Below, piece after piece: positions 44,290-56,031 of a stretch of DNA of 64,000 bases. The notes beneath the pieces are model-generated. The model searched no databases. It was not told where the DNA came from and saw only the letters and a program-made list of their open reading frames with translations. The position numbers and the translations under genes were made by a program. How positions within the stretch are numbered: the stretch's first letter is position 1; every line of letters starts with the position of its first letter. The DNA is from Petunia secreta. Lineage: Eukaryota; Streptophyta; Magnoliopsida; Solanales; Solanaceae. The DNA is taken from the NCBI GenBank assembly GCA_029990175.1, contig JARKIP010000010.1, forward strand, positions 48,788,001-48,852,000, written 5' to 3'.

Positions 44290-46447
44290 CACCAGTCTCA
44301 CAATCTATAATAGCCTTCCCTGTAGCAAGGGCCTCCCTAAAATGATAGCGGTATCCTCATCAACTGCACAATCAAGAATTACAAAGTCTGCAGGGAACAC
44401 AAATTTATCTACTTGCACTAGCACATCATCTAAAATCCCTACAGGTCTCTTAATACTCATATCAGCTAGCTGAAGACTCATAGGGGTGGGTCTAGCTCTG
44501 CCAATACCAAGCTTTTTATAGATAGATAGAGGCATCAAATGTATACTAGCTCCTAAATCAAGTAAGGCTCTAGCAAAAGTGTGCTTACCAATCGTGCAAG
44601 GTATAGTAAAACTACATGGGTCTGCCAGCTTTTGCGCCACAGGCTTAGTCACCACAGCACTGCAAGTGTGAGTCAGAGTGACCGTAGTTAGATCCTGAAA
44701 ATCAAACTTTCTAGACAAAAGATCTTTCAGCATTTTAGCATAACCAGGTACACCTCTAATTGCTTCAAGTAAAGGAATGTTAACATGTAATTGTTTAAGC
44801 ATATCAATGAATTTCTTGTACTGGTTCTCTTTTTGCTGTTTTACGAGCCTTTGGGGGTATGGGGGAGGTGGTGTCTTACGCTTTACACTTACCATTTCAT
44901 TTACCTTTTCAGTTGGCTTAATTACAGGGTTAGGTGTAATCTTTTTTTCAGCTTTATCCTTGTCACCAACTTCAGCTGGAACATCCACAGGGTTAGCTTT
45001 TGGCACACTGGGCACCTCTTCCTTAGCTAATTCTTGCTCTTTGTCTAAATCTCTACCATTCCTCAAGCTAACTGCCATCACTTGGTCAGGATTTGCGTCC
45101 TTTGGATTTACCATTGTGTCTCCTGGCAAGGTACCCTGAGGTCTATTGTTTAAAGCAATGGCTAGTTGTCCCAACTGTGTCTCTATTCCCTTAATGGCAG
45201 TGTCATGGGCTGTAACTTGATCTTGCAGCTTCTTATGTACTCCCACCATGGACTGCACCATACTCTTAATGTCAGCTATATCATTAGCTTGCTGTGTAGG
45301 TAATACTACCTGCTGGTTATTATAAGCTGCTTGTCTCTGATAAGGAACTTGTTGTCCCTGCTGTCTGGCAGTGTTGTATGGAGCTGGTTGTTATGCCTGT
45401 CTAACTGGAGCCTGCTGATTGTATTGCTGCCTCTGCCCATAATTCAGAAAATTGGCATCTTCAGTATAACCCAATAAATCAGAGTCAGCAAAATTACCAG
45501 GATCAGGTGTGTCCACTTGGTTAACGGGTTTCAGCATGTTTTCATTGAATTGCTTCAAAGCCACATCCAGTGTAGTCTGCAGCCTTGACATTTGCTCTTA
45601 AACCCCATTATCAATTCCAGCAGCCAAAACCTTTGGGCCTGAACCAGCAGATGCATCTCTAGTCAACCAGCCTGAATTTTGAGCCATGGTATCAAGGAGA
45701 GCTTTTGCTTCAGTAAATGTTTTACTCAAGAATGCTCCTCCAGCAGCTGCATCTAAATTGCCCTTGATTTGATCACTCATGCCCATGTAAATTCTTTGTC
45801 CCAACATCTGATCAGGAATTCCATGATGGGGACACTTTCGCAAGCAGCTCTTGGCTTCTGGCAGAGTCTCGAGCGGGGTCTGCCTGGACATGAGTATTTC
45901 ATCAACCAACTTCGCAGTTTTGTTTGGTGGGAAAAATTTCTTCATGAACTTGATCAGCAACTCATCCCACGAAGTGATAGAATTGACTGGCAAATAATCA
46001 AACCAGTCACTAGCATTATCCGTCAAAGAAATCGGGAATAACATCAATCGCACGACCTCAGCCGGAACTCGAGCATGCTTCTGAGTTTCACACACCCTCA
46101 TGAACTTTTTCGAATGCTTTTGAGGATCATCGGTCAATTTGCCCGCAAAAAGTCCAGCATTGGGACAACAGACTGACCATAGTTTGGGTGATGTAAAAAC
46201 TTTCAGCTTCAAATTTCGGAAGCCGAATAGCAGAAGCCAAGTTTCCAGCCACAAGCTGAGCAAAAGCATTAAGTGCCAAATCTTCAGCCATCTCAATATC
46301 TTTGGTTTCTGATTTTCTAAGTGTATTGCCAACAGTATTCGCCTTTTTTAAGGCGTGGAATGTCCTCTCAATCTCTGGGTCAAACGGTTTCAACTCTACA
46401 GACTGAGATCTTGTTTTACGCATACACCTGAAACACACAAATTCCAA
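44290..46447 (-). pseudogene. Gag and protease of element C
   Basis: Minus-strand frames 46447-46127, 46332-45598, 45591-45391 and 45261-44305 read on from one another. Gag core: GKLTDDPQKHSKKFMRVCET, LMLFPISLTDNASDWFDYLP, SWDELLIKFMKKFFPPNKT and GIPDQMLGQRIYMGMSD. A Gln/Tyr-rich stretch and a Pro/Lys-rich spacer follow. Protease: CTIGKHTFARALLDLGASIH, then ADFVILDCAVDEDTAIILGR, at about 44640-44330. The DLGAS form of the catalytic motif is usual in Athila-type elements. One frameshift near 46150-46300 and stops near 45598 and 45391 disrupt it. Confidence 0.85.
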
Positions 46448-46527
46448 AGAGTTACCTCAAGATGATAAAAGTGAAGTCAATTGAGAAATAAAACTAGTTA
46501 TTTTAACAACTAAAACAACACCGTGTT

Positions 46528-46544
46528 CCCCGGCAACGGCGCCA
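46528..46544 (-). other. Primer-binding site of element C (tRNA-Asp type)
   Basis: The minus strand reads TGGCGCCGTTGCCGGGG, five bases after the LTR end. It is complementary to the 3' end of plant tRNA-Asp as I recall it, and fixes the minus orientation. Confidence 0.85.
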
Positions 46545-46549
46545 AAATT

Positions 46550-47841
46550 TGATCATGCCTAACTACGCCCTATAAAAGGGACTAAGCGGTCGCAGCAAAT
46601 ATAGCTCGGTACTTAAAGTCCCGAGGTCGAATCTCACAGGGAACACTCGAAATCTAGTTGTTTTTCTAACTAATTTACCTATCAACTAACTTCTAAGGGT
46701 GTTTGATTTAAAGTTGATTGTGTAGTAACAACTAAGTAATAAAAATTAATAATATAGTAAACAACAATTAATAGAGAATAAAATTGATTCAAGGATGTAA
46801 AGCCTAGGATTGATCTACCCAACTCCTACCTATGTATTAGAATAATAATTTAACGAATTCAACTTGGTTCTTCCTATTGAACACTTGCTCCAAATTCACA
46901 ACTATTCACTTCCGTGTAATAACTGTAACTTTCACTAACTAATTTTCCAATTAACTAATGAAGATAAATAAGACTACAAGTATTGTCCACAATCAGGGTC
47001 AATGGTCACATATCACCTTATTGACAATCTAAATAATATCTTGGTTTTAGATTGAAATATTGCTAAGTGTTTAACCCAAACCTATGAATCTATCCCTAGA
47101 CACACACGAATAATGGGAACAATCAATTGGCGGCCCTTCCAATCAATAGCAATCAAAACATAAACACTTAGATAGGAAGAATTCACAAGTTTCATTCATC
47201 AAAACAAATATTCATAGCACATAAGTATTGGAGTGGTTCAATCAACCCTAGAATGGGTGAATTAGCCACTCATGTTCATGATAGTCATATCAAAATAATT
47301 CATGAATGAATAAATTACAAAAAAATGGGAAGAATTTAGAAAAACTCGTATTCTTCAAGTCTCCAAAAGCTCTAGCCTCCTTTTTGCCTCTTCTCTAGTG
47401 TAGATTTCCACTGAAAATAGGTTAGAATACCTTTTAAATCTCGTGTCAAACTTATGGACAAGTTTGCCCCTCGCCACTTTTCGCCAGAAAATTTGCCTCA
47501 TGGCTGGATCGTGGCCTTACGATGCCTGGGCCGTGCACTTGCAAAATTCTGCTTTCAACTTCATGGCTGAATCATGGCTTTACGATGGCTAGGCCGTGAC
47601 ATTTTGTCTTCAAATATCTTTCATGGCTAATCCACGGCCTTGGCACCTTACAACGCTGTAAATTAACTTCAGTTTTGCTCCAAATCATCAAACTTTAACA
47701 CTTTTTCATACCAGTTGATTCCTACACATTCAAACACCCAATATAAGTACAAAACACTAATATTAATGATAAACCGTCCACCAAGACACCTAAAATGTGA
47801 AGAATCTAATACTAAAATACACGTTTTGTGGTCAAATATCA
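46550..47841 (-). repeat. 5' LTR of element C
   Basis: 1292 bp, near-identical to 34770-36060. Followed on the plus strand by the target duplication ATAAA (47842-47846). Confidence 0.93.
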
Positions 47842-48084
47842 ATAAACAGCAAAAATGCCATTCAACTTTCATGTGAAAATTTTGGTCTTCCGATTCCACA
47901 TTTTAGATGACCCATTTTTACCATAGTACTAATAGATTAAATGGCCCTTAGGGTAAACGTATTTTGAATGTTTAAGAAAAGCAATATATTATATTAAATG
48001 CAAGTGTAAGAACTTTAGAACAAAATTAATCGACCTCCTCAAACATATTAGGTCGTGACCGGTCTTTACCAAACCTTAATAAAG
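47842..48084. other. Remainder of duplicated unit 3
   Basis: Continues unit 3 across element C and matches 29640-29880 and 32475-32724. Non-coding. Confidence 0.6.
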
Positions 48085-48165
48085 TCGAGGTGGTTGTTCT
48101 CAACATTGGAAGTTTGTCAGGCATGCTCAACTCATTCAGCAAAGGGTTCACAACCTTAGCCAGCA
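48085..48165 (-). pseudogene. Importin-alpha-like pseudogene, copy 4 (3' end fragment)
   Basis: Matches 28043-28120 of copy 1 (GTTGTTCTCAACATTGGAAG, then CACAACCTTAGCCAGCAAAT). Broken off by the copia fragment that starts at about 48166. Confidence 0.6.
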
Positions 48166-48433
48166 AATACCGTTTATTAATGTTCCTAAAGGACCTATTA
48201 CTTTATATTTTGATAATCAAGCTGCAATTCACAATACAAAGAATAAGAGGATATCTGACAATAGTAAACATCTTGCCATGAGATACAATCATGTGAGACG
48301 TCTCGTGAAGAAAGGTAAAATTTCTGTTGAATACCTTTCTATTGATCAAATGTTGGTTGATTCTCTTACAAAACCTTTATCAGCTGAGAAAATTGAGAAA
48401 CTCATGGGAAACATGGATCGATCACCACTTTAA
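48166..48433 (+). pseudogene. Copia RNase H C-terminal fragment (element F)
   Basis: Plus-strand reading INVPKGPITLYFDNQAAIHN then NSKHLAMRYNHVRRLVKKGK and VDSLTKPLSAEKIEKLMGNM, ending at a stop at about 48431. This is the end of a Ty1/copia polyprotein: the DNQAAI motif and the LTKPL motif both occur in RNase H. Everything upstream of it is missing. Confidence 0.85.
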
Positions 48434-49004
48434 TAAAGATAATTTTGAATGATGATGTCTACTCTTTCATGTGAATGCCTATTATAACTGGAAATTCATA
48501 TTCTAAGAGTTCAAGGATAAATAATCTAGAATTATCCGAGAAATATTAGCGCAGAGGTTACATTTCCAATGCATAACTATACCCAAGAAATAGTTGGGGT
48601 ATTGATAAAGACAAATATAAATTGCTATTTCTTTAAAGCCCATATTTGACTATATACACTTATTTTCTACAACAAGAAGGTTGAACTTTGTTCTTAATAG
48701 TCTCGAACTTATAAAAGTGGGATGACAGAGCGGTTGTGGACATCCTTGATGAGACTGCCTATGCAAGTGAGAAAGTGAGGGGCTGCTTTCTATGAATTTT
48801 GTGGTGTATTCTAGAGGACTTGCTGAACAGGATAAAGCGCAAGACCCATATTACAACGGCGCCACTATTGCAGAACAAGAATTCATGTATAGTATGAATA
48901 TGAATTTTACTCATATTCAGGCTAAAGGTTCAAGGCTGGTTAGCTACCTTTTAGTCATGTATTATACAAATACCCAATTATGTATGTCCTTTGTTCAAGT
49001 CGAC

Positions 49005-49045
<41 letters not shown>

Positions 49046-49600
49046 AAATAATAGCAGTGGATTGTTATATATAATATATAAAAATATATTATTTAATAAT
49101 GATAAAATAAGGAAAAGTTGGAAAACTGTTTTAATGAGTCTTTCCAGAAGTTGTCTCTTTTCCTATTTAACCGTTGCCTACTTTTTAAGTGTAACAAAGA
49201 AAAATTCTTGCTTATAAAAAGGATTTGGAAAAGTCCTATTTCGTACAGTTTTCTTTTATATCCTCCAAAATAATTGTTATTTTTCTTCCAGTAAAACAAC
49301 AATAGTTATCTTCTTCCAGTAAAGAAAACTACTCCACCGTTCTTTTTTTGTGCCATTTTTATTTGTCTCATTCATTTTTATTATTCTAATTGGGTTGAGT
49401 TCTTGTTGATAGGAGAAATCAAGAATGCAACTTGATTATCTTAGGTAGGCATTGTATCTTGGGAATAGATTTTTCTATTAACTATTTGCACGGTGTGAGA
49501 GAAATTATTATCCTAAAGATAGTTTCTTGGAAGAGCCTTGCCTACATTCCTTCTATTTTTATTGAAGTTCTCAAAAACAACTTTTACTCCATTGCATTAT
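48434..49600 (+). mobile_element. 3' untranslated region and probable 3' LTR remnant of copia element F
   Basis: Follows the RNase H fragment directly. Purine-rich AAGTGAGAAAGTGAGGGG at about 48768-48783 could be the polypurine tract. The LTR edges are not certain because there is no second copy in the window. Includes a TAA/TTA microsatellite at 49003-49052. Frames here (48792-49217) are not supported as genes. Confidence 0.45.
49003..49052 (+). repeat. (TAA)n/(TAT)n microsatellite
   Basis: AATAATAATAATATTATTATT and on to TTAATAAATAATA: a palindromic AT microsatellite. Confidence 0.9.
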
Positions 49601-50024
49601 TTTAATATTTTTTTTACAACAATTATAACATACATAAGTACAGATTTAAAATAAAAAGAGAAGAACCACATGCCTACTGTCTATTTCCAACATCGCAACT
49701 ATCTCATCAAAGAACAGTTACATTCTACAAATTGGCCAAGTGGAAAAATACAGGGAACAATTTGCAGCCAATCATGCCTTGGTGAAATGAAACCAAGCAT
49801 ATTATGATGGCAATGCTAAATTGTGTGATTTTTTGTTTCTTATCAACAATACAAAAGTTTTCATTAGTACTAATATAAGAAAGTACTAAAAAATGAGTCA
49901 ATATTATAGAATTTGTAAAGATACACAATACCTTGGAAATACTAGTAGCAAGTTTCATCACGACTGTGAGATCTCACTTGGTTGGTCGCCACAATAATGT
50001 TTGTAAACATTATACAACCGATAT
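49601..50024 (-). other. Possible downstream part of a host gene (minus strand), left flank of copia D
   Basis: Contains an AAG/GTATTG splice-donor-like junction at about 49932 (minus strand), preceded by a frame reading MMKLATSISK. No domain is recognized. GATAT at 50020-50024 is the target duplication of element D. Confidence 0.25.
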
Positions 50025-50241
50025 TGTTGAACTATAGGGACTAAAGTATAATTAGCTAAGTTAGTTAGTTAGTTGGTTACTAGATATTTTAGTTAGTTAT
50101 AGTTAGATATAAATAAGAGTAGAGTTACTATTGTATTATCATCTTAGCTCATTCCTTTTCTCAGCTTAATAAACAAGCCAACTCCTTTCCTCTCTCTCAA
50201 GTTTCAGCTCCCATGGCTGCTCCCATAGCTGAGCTTCAACA
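50025..50241 (+). repeat. 5' LTR of element D
   Basis: 217 bp, TG...CA ends. TATAAATA at 50108-50115 is the likely promoter TATA box. AATAAA at 50169-50174 could be a polyadenylation signal. GTTAGTTAGTTAGTTGG repeats lie upstream of the TATA box. Confidence 0.95.
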
Positions 50242-50253
50242 TGGTATCAGAGC
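50242..50253 (+). other. Primer-binding site of element D
   Basis: TGGTATCAGAGC directly after the LTR: the standard initiator tRNA-Met site of copia elements. Confidence 0.95.
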
Positions 50254-50539
50254 GAGGTCACGCGATCTTCAGCTCAGCGAGTGGTAACACAGTTTCTTCT
50301 CCATTACTCTGTATCTGCAAATCAGCAGTGTAGCATTTGTAGTTGCCCTTACAGTTTTATCTGGTATTTTTTTGATTCAGCCTATTAGGGTAGTTATGAT
50401 CATCTAATTGTCATTGCTGATAAGAGAACTGATCGGAGAATAGGCTTCTGTGATTCGAATTGTGAATGTGCACTGTGATTCCTTTTCTAAACCTAGGTTG
50501 AAATCCTATAGTAACTCTCAGTGAATTCTAGCTGTAAGC

Positions 50540-51848
50540 ATGACTAATAATGTGAACATTGGATCTGTGTGGGGTGCACAAGCATCAGGATCTGTAGCTG
50601 ATCCTTATGACAAAATTCATCACAATCATCCATTATACATCTATCCCTCGGATACACAGGGGGTTAGTATTAGTTTCTATACAGCTTCAAGGATCAGAAA
50701 ACTACTCACTATGGAGCAAATCCATGAAAATAGTTCTAACTGGAAAGAATAAGCTAGGATTTGTATCAGGACTGTGTAAGAAGGAGAACTTTGAGCCTGC
50801 TTTACACGACCTATGGGATAGGTGCAATGCCATTGTGTTAGCATGAATTATGAACACAGTATCTAAGGATTTGCTGAGTACTGTGATCTATGCATCAGAT
50901 GCATATAGTGTTTGGGAGGACCTTAGGGAAAGGTTTGATAAGGTTAATGCTTCAAGGGCCTTTTACCTGCATCAAGAGATTGCAACCTTGACACAAGGAA
51001 CATCATCTGTATCAAATTACTTTTCAGGAGTTAGAGTTCTGTGGGATGAGCTTGAAGCTCTTATACCTCCTCCATCTTGTGGTTGTCCTGAATCCAAGGA
51101 GTATGCACAACATTTCCAGATGCAGAAGTTGTGGCAATTCCTCATGGGTTTAAATGAATCTTACACTCATACAAGAAGCCAAGTACTGATGACTACACCC
51201 CTCCCAAACTTGAACCAAGCCTATGCTATGATCATCACAGTAGAGAGTCAAAGACTGCATACTGCAAACTCATCTTTTGAGACTGGCCCTCATGATCCTA
51301 CTGCTCTTCTAAGTAACAACCTGAACAGGAGAAACTATAATGGGAATGCTAACTATAACAGAACCAGAAGTAACTACAACAAGAACAGGTCTAACAAGCC
51401 TCCTGTCCAATGTGACTATTCCTCAAAGAAGGGACACAACAGAGAAGGGTGCTTCAAGCTAATTGGGTATCCTGATGACTTCAAGGGTAAGAAGAATAAC
51501 TGGGGAAACCAAGGACAACAGAATCAAGCCAATGCTGCTAGTTACAATGACAACAACTTCAGTGATGCACACATTCAGGGGTTCCCCCCAGCATATGGCA
51601 ACAGAACTGATCCTATGGCACAACACTATCCAAAAGGAGGTCCCAACTTCTCATCTCAAGGAAATGGCACTTCATACTACAATGGCTATAATCCTATGGC
51701 AGGCCCTTCTCATGCACCACCACCAGCTCTCACACAGGATCAGTACAGCCAGATCATTCAGATGCTCAATAAAGGAAAGTATGTAGATCATGAAGCTAAT
51801 GCAGGTACAGTAAGTGCTTTCATGTCTAATCTAGTCCAAAGTAACTAG
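50540..51848 (+). pseudogene. gag of element D
   Basis: Starts MTNNVNIGSVWGAQASGSVA at 50540, shifts frame near 50668 into SENYSLWSKSMKIVLTGKNK, and meets a TGA at 50847-50849 where Trp is expected (IVLA stop IMNTVSK). It then runs open to 51848. The C-terminal part has YNRTRSNYNKNRSNKP and a zinc knuckle CDYSSKKGHNREGC, in which the second Cys is replaced by Ser, so zinc binding and RNA packaging are probably lost. A TAG at 51846-51848 separates gag from the protease. Confidence 0.85.
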
Positions 51849-54800
51849 ATAATAGACACTGGAGCCTCAAATCATATGGTTAATAATCTGAATCTGCTAA
51901 CCAAGCATCAGGCTATCATAAACAGTGATAGGAGTAAAGTGAGCCTACCTAATGGTGATAAGGTTGACATCACACATACAGGAGAGTCCATTATTCTTGA
52001 GGATCAGCATGTAAATAATGTCCTATACATTCCAGAGTTTAAGTACAATCTCCTTTCAGTATCCCAAATCACTAAGACATTAGGCTGTATGGTGGCCTTT
52101 ATCCTTACTTATGTGTTTTTCAGGACCTCTCAAGTGGGAAGGTATTGGGGATTGGTAAGGAGGATCATGGCCTGTATCTACTTAAAGGGGAAGTTCAGAA
52201 CAAGCCTTCAGCTCAGCACACTGCCTTGCATGCTGAAGATAAAGGATCAGCAGCCTGCATAGATAATTCTGTACATAGCACTTGTAATAAAGTCTGTCAC
52301 AATAGTCATAGAAACTGTGTGAAAACTCCTATGCCTAGCACTTGTGAAATATCTGCCCTATGGCATAAGAGACTAGGTCATGCACCTCTCCAAGTTGTAA
52401 AATTTGCCTTGAATAATGTACAGCTACAAGATCATCATTGTTCTGTCTGTCCAGTTGCAAAACAATCAAGACTACCACTTCCTTTAAGCAAACACAGATC
52501 TACTTCACCTTTTGACATTGTGCATGCTGATATCTGGGGACCTTACAGGGTATCTACCCATGATAATAAGAGGTTCTTTATGACTTTAGTTGATTATTTT
52601 TCCAGATATACTTGGATATTCTTGCTATGTAGCAAATCAGACTCTCTAGTTGTACTGAGACACTTTCTACTACTTGTGAGAAATCAGTTCCAATATGGAG
52701 TTAAGTGTCTCAGGTCAGACAATGGTACTGAGTTTCTCAATGCTCAGGTTCAGGAACTACTCAGAGACTTTGGGGTGCTTCATCAGACATCCTGTGTGTA
52801 CACTCCCCAACAAAATGGAGTTGTAGAAAGAAGGCACAGGTACATTTTGGATATGGCTAGGGCCTTGAGATTTCAAGCTTTTGTACCCTTGAGATTTTAA
52901 GGAGAATGTGTAAACACTGCAGTCTATACTCTCAACAGATTACCTACAGTCTTATTGAATGGCAAATCTCCTTTTGAAAAATTATTTAACAAACCTCCAT
53001 CCTTGCAACACCTCAGAGTGTTTGGAAGTCTGGCTTATGCCTCAGCCATCAGAAGATAAGATAAGTTCTTCCCCAGGGCTATTCCAGCTGTTCACCTAGG
53101 CTACTCACTTACTCAGAAAGGCTACATTCTCTATGATCTGCACTCTCAGACACTGTTTGTTAACAGGGATGTTATTTTCAAGGAGGATGTGTTTCCTTTC
53201 AAGAACCTGAACATCACTCATTCTCCTATGTTTCCAATACTGGATCTACAAGAGTTAGATCCTCCACATACATCAGTCAGTACACCTGCCTCAGATGCTC
53301 CTATCCTTCCTACTCCTACTATCACACCTACTTTATCACCCCACTCTACTCCAGTATCATCTACTGTACCACCTCTTGACACAGTTTCACCTCCTCCATC
53401 CATTCCTATTCCAGCTTCTTCTTCAGCTCCTGCTACTGGCAGGCCTACCAGGATGCCCAAGCAGCCAGCTTGGATGCAAGACTACATAGTGTCACCAACA
53501 AAGACTTCCCGTCAGTACCCTATTTCCAATCATGTCTGTTATGACCATATATCTACCTCCTATAAAGCTTCCTTGGTTGCCTACTCAGCCATTGTTGAAC
53601 CTACATCCTTTGCTGAAGCTAGCAAGGATCCTAAGTGGGTGGAAGCCATGAAAGCTGAGATCCTAGCACTTGAAGAAAATCACACTTGGACTATAGTTGA
53701 CCTTCCTGCTGGTAAGGTTCCTATTGGGTGTAAGTGGGTCTTTAAGGTGAAGTACAAATCCACTGGTGAGGTTGAAAGATATAAGGCTAGGCTGGTAGCT
53801 AAAGGCTACAGTCAACTTGAAGGCCTAGACTACACTAAGACATTCTCTCCAGTTGCCAAAATGGTCACTGTGAGAGCTGTTGTTGCCTTAGCAGCCTCCT
53901 CTGGTTGGTACATCTTTTAAATGGATGTCCACAATGCCTTCTTACAAGGGGATCTTCTGGAGGATGTGCACATGAAGATTCCTGATGGCTTTGCAAGCCA
54001 GGGGGAGTATGGGAAGGTATGCAAGCTGCAGAAGTCTCTATATGGGCTCAAACAGGCTCCTAGGCAGTGGAACCTGAAGCTAACTGAAGCATTACTGAGT
54101 ATGGGGTTTGTCCAGTCACACTATGATTATTCACTGTTTACTCAAAGAGTTCATGGTGACCTGGTTATAATACTGGTATATGTTGATGACCTGTTAGTCA
54201 CAGGGAGCAATCTAGCACTTATTAAACAAGTAAGATTGCAGCTTCAGACTAAGTTCAAGATGAAGGACTTAGGAGAGCTGAAATATTTTCTGGGAACTGA
54301 ATTTTCAAGATCCAAGAGTGGCATCCTTATGTGCCAGAAGAAATATGCACTTGGCTTAATATCAAAAATGGGACTCTTAGGAAGCAAGCCTTCCTCCACT
54401 CCACTAGAGTTCAATCATAAGCTGACATCCACTGAGTTTGAAAAGTATGTGAAGACAGAGTACTCTGAACAAGATCACAGACTGAAAGATAGAGGAATGT
54501 ATCAAAGACTAGTTGGCAGGCTGCTCTACTTAACTATGACCAGACCTGATCTCTCCTTTGTGGTTCAGCTACTCAGTCAGTTTATGCATGATCCTAAACA
54601 GTCTCATCTTGATGCAGCACTGAGGATAGTGAAGTACATCAAGAATGCACCTGGCATTGGGCTATTCATGCCTGCAGATGGAAGACAGGAGTTAAGAGCC
54701 TATTGTGACTCAGACTGGGGTGCTTGTGTTGAAACCAGGAGATCAATCACTGGATACATTGTGAAACTTGGAAATGCACTTATTTCATGGAAATAAAAAA

Positions 54801-55186
54801 AGCAGAACACTGTATCCAGGAGTTCAGCTGAGGCTGAATTCAGGAGCATGGGGTTAACTGTGGCAGAGATAGTGTGGTTGAAGGGACTATTTCAGGAGTT
54901 AGGACTCAAGGTGAGGCTGCCAATCACCTTGTTTTGTGACAGCAAAGCTGCTATTCAGAGTGCTACTCATCCTATCTTTCATGAACGCACGAAGCACATT
55001 GACATAGACTGTTTATTCATCAGGGAAAAAATCAATCATGGCTTAGTACAGACACAACACATTGGGACCAATGAACAACAGGCTGATATCATAACAAAGG
55101 GACTGTGCAAGCCTCAACATGACTATCTCATGAGTAAGCTGGGATTGAAAGATGTTTTCCATCCTCAGCTTGAGGGGGAGTGTTGA
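51849..55186 (+). pseudogene. pol of element D (protease, integrase, RT, RNase H)
   Basis: Protease IIDTGASNHMVNNL begins right after the gag stop. A frameshift near 52110 leads to SALWHKRLGHAPLQVV and CSVCPVAK (zinc domain), then integrase DIVHADIWGPYR, LRSDNGTEF and QQNGVVERRHR (DDE complete). Stops follow at 52898-52900 and 53057-53059. RT resumes with WVEAMKAEILALEENHTWTI, stops at 53918-53920 (TAA before MDV), and continues MDVHNAFLQGDL and VYVDDLLVTG, so the catalytic residues are kept. RNase H has AYCDSDWGAC, a stop at 54794-54796, then SSAEAEFRS, CDSKAAIQ and ITKGLCKP. From 52145 to the end all parts share one frame. The final Cys codon and stop (55181-55186) lie inside the 3' LTR. 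Confidence 0.9.
55168..55180 (+). other. Polypurine tract of element D
   Basis: AGCTTGAGGGGGAG directly precedes the 3' LTR start TGTTGAAC. Confidence 0.85.
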
Positions 55187-55397
55187 ACTATAGGGACTAA
55201 AGTGTAATTAGCTAAGTTAGTTAGTTAGTTGGTTACTAGATATTTTAGTTAGTTATAGTTAGATATAAATAGGAGTAAAGTTACTATTGTATTGTCATCT
55301 TAGCTCATTCCTTTTCTCAGCTTAATAAACAAGCCAACTCCTTTCCTCTCTCTCAAGTTTCAGCTCCCATGGCTGCTCCCATAGCTGAGCTTCAACA
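55181..55397 (+). repeat. 3' LTR of element D
   Basis: 217 bp; differs from the 5' LTR at four sites, each an A/G exchange. Followed by GATAT. Confidence 0.95.
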
Positions 55398-55402
55398 GAT
55401 AT

Positions 55403-56031
55403 GAAAATGGAAAATAAACAGCACCATATAATTAGGTTAAAACACTTATCACTAGCTTGGGTCATGGAAGAATAAGAAAAAGATACTTTTTAGATATCCA
55501 TTCATAAAGACAGTTTCCTCAATAAACAATACATGCCAACCCAATGAGTATGTCTACGAGATCCCTGCATGCCTTAGCTTACAAGAATGAAAAGTTCACG
55601 AGTATCATTATGGTGGCAAAGATAGAAGGGGGAAGACACTAAATCACATTTAGATATTTAAGAACATGACTAAACAAGTGTTGCTACATAAAATGAATAT
55701 CAGACCAACTGCAAAAAGATGATTCTGAGTACCACACACCAAAGCTCTATTTTCCCATAATCAAATAAATCTTAGAATCAACTCCTAACAAAACTAGACT
55801 ACCACAGATTACACAAACACAGTAATTTATTAAGAACCCAATTTACGAGCAGAAAGGTCGATAAAAATTATTCTAGAAAACAATAGAAGCTTAAACCTCA
55901 TAATACATCATTCTTGTATACAATCTAAAAACACTCAGACAACTGAAAATTAACACCCATAAGTAAAGTGTTATTGGACTATGAAGATATTCATAATTTT
56001 CTCAAGTGGATACACTTGGTGAAAAGCTTAC
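55403..56031. other. Probable intron sequence of the candidate host gene, right flank of D
   Basis: AT-rich, not repeated in the window, no frame of note. Continuous with 49601-50024 once element D is removed. Confidence 0.35.

Larger units (their letters stand above)
34770..47841 (-). mobile_element. Element C: 13.1-kb Athila-like gypsy retrotransposon
   Basis: LTRs at 34770-36060 and 46550-47841 are near-identical, bounded by a perfect 5-bp duplication ATAAA (34765-34769 and 47842-47846). On the minus strand the order is LTR, primer site, gag-protease-RT-RNase H-integrase, spacer, second ORF, purine tract, LTR. The primer site TGGCGCCGTTGCCGGGG is of the tRNA-Asp type. Gene order, the FMDD form of the RT motif and the DLGAS form of the protease motif fit the Athila side of Ty3/gypsy. 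Several stops and frameshifts make this copy defective. Confidence 0.92.
50025..55397 (+). mobile_element. Element D: 5.37-kb Ty1/copia retrotransposon (RE1-like)
   Basis: LTRs of 217 bp at 50025-50241 and 55181-55397, each TGTTGAACT to TTCAACA, bounded by a perfect GATAT duplication (50020-50024 and 55398-55402). Plus-strand order is primer site, gag, protease, integrase, RT, RNase H, purine tract. The LTR pair differs at four sites, so insertion is recent. Coding is full length but broken by a few stops and frameshifts. Assignment to an RE1/Ale-like lineage rests on the short LTR and gag style and is tentative. Confidence 0.95.

Noticed and set aside
50540..51848. Possibility that D is an active element
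   Set aside because: Frameshift and stop in gag, a lost zinc-knuckle Cys and four stops in pol exclude autonomy for this copy.
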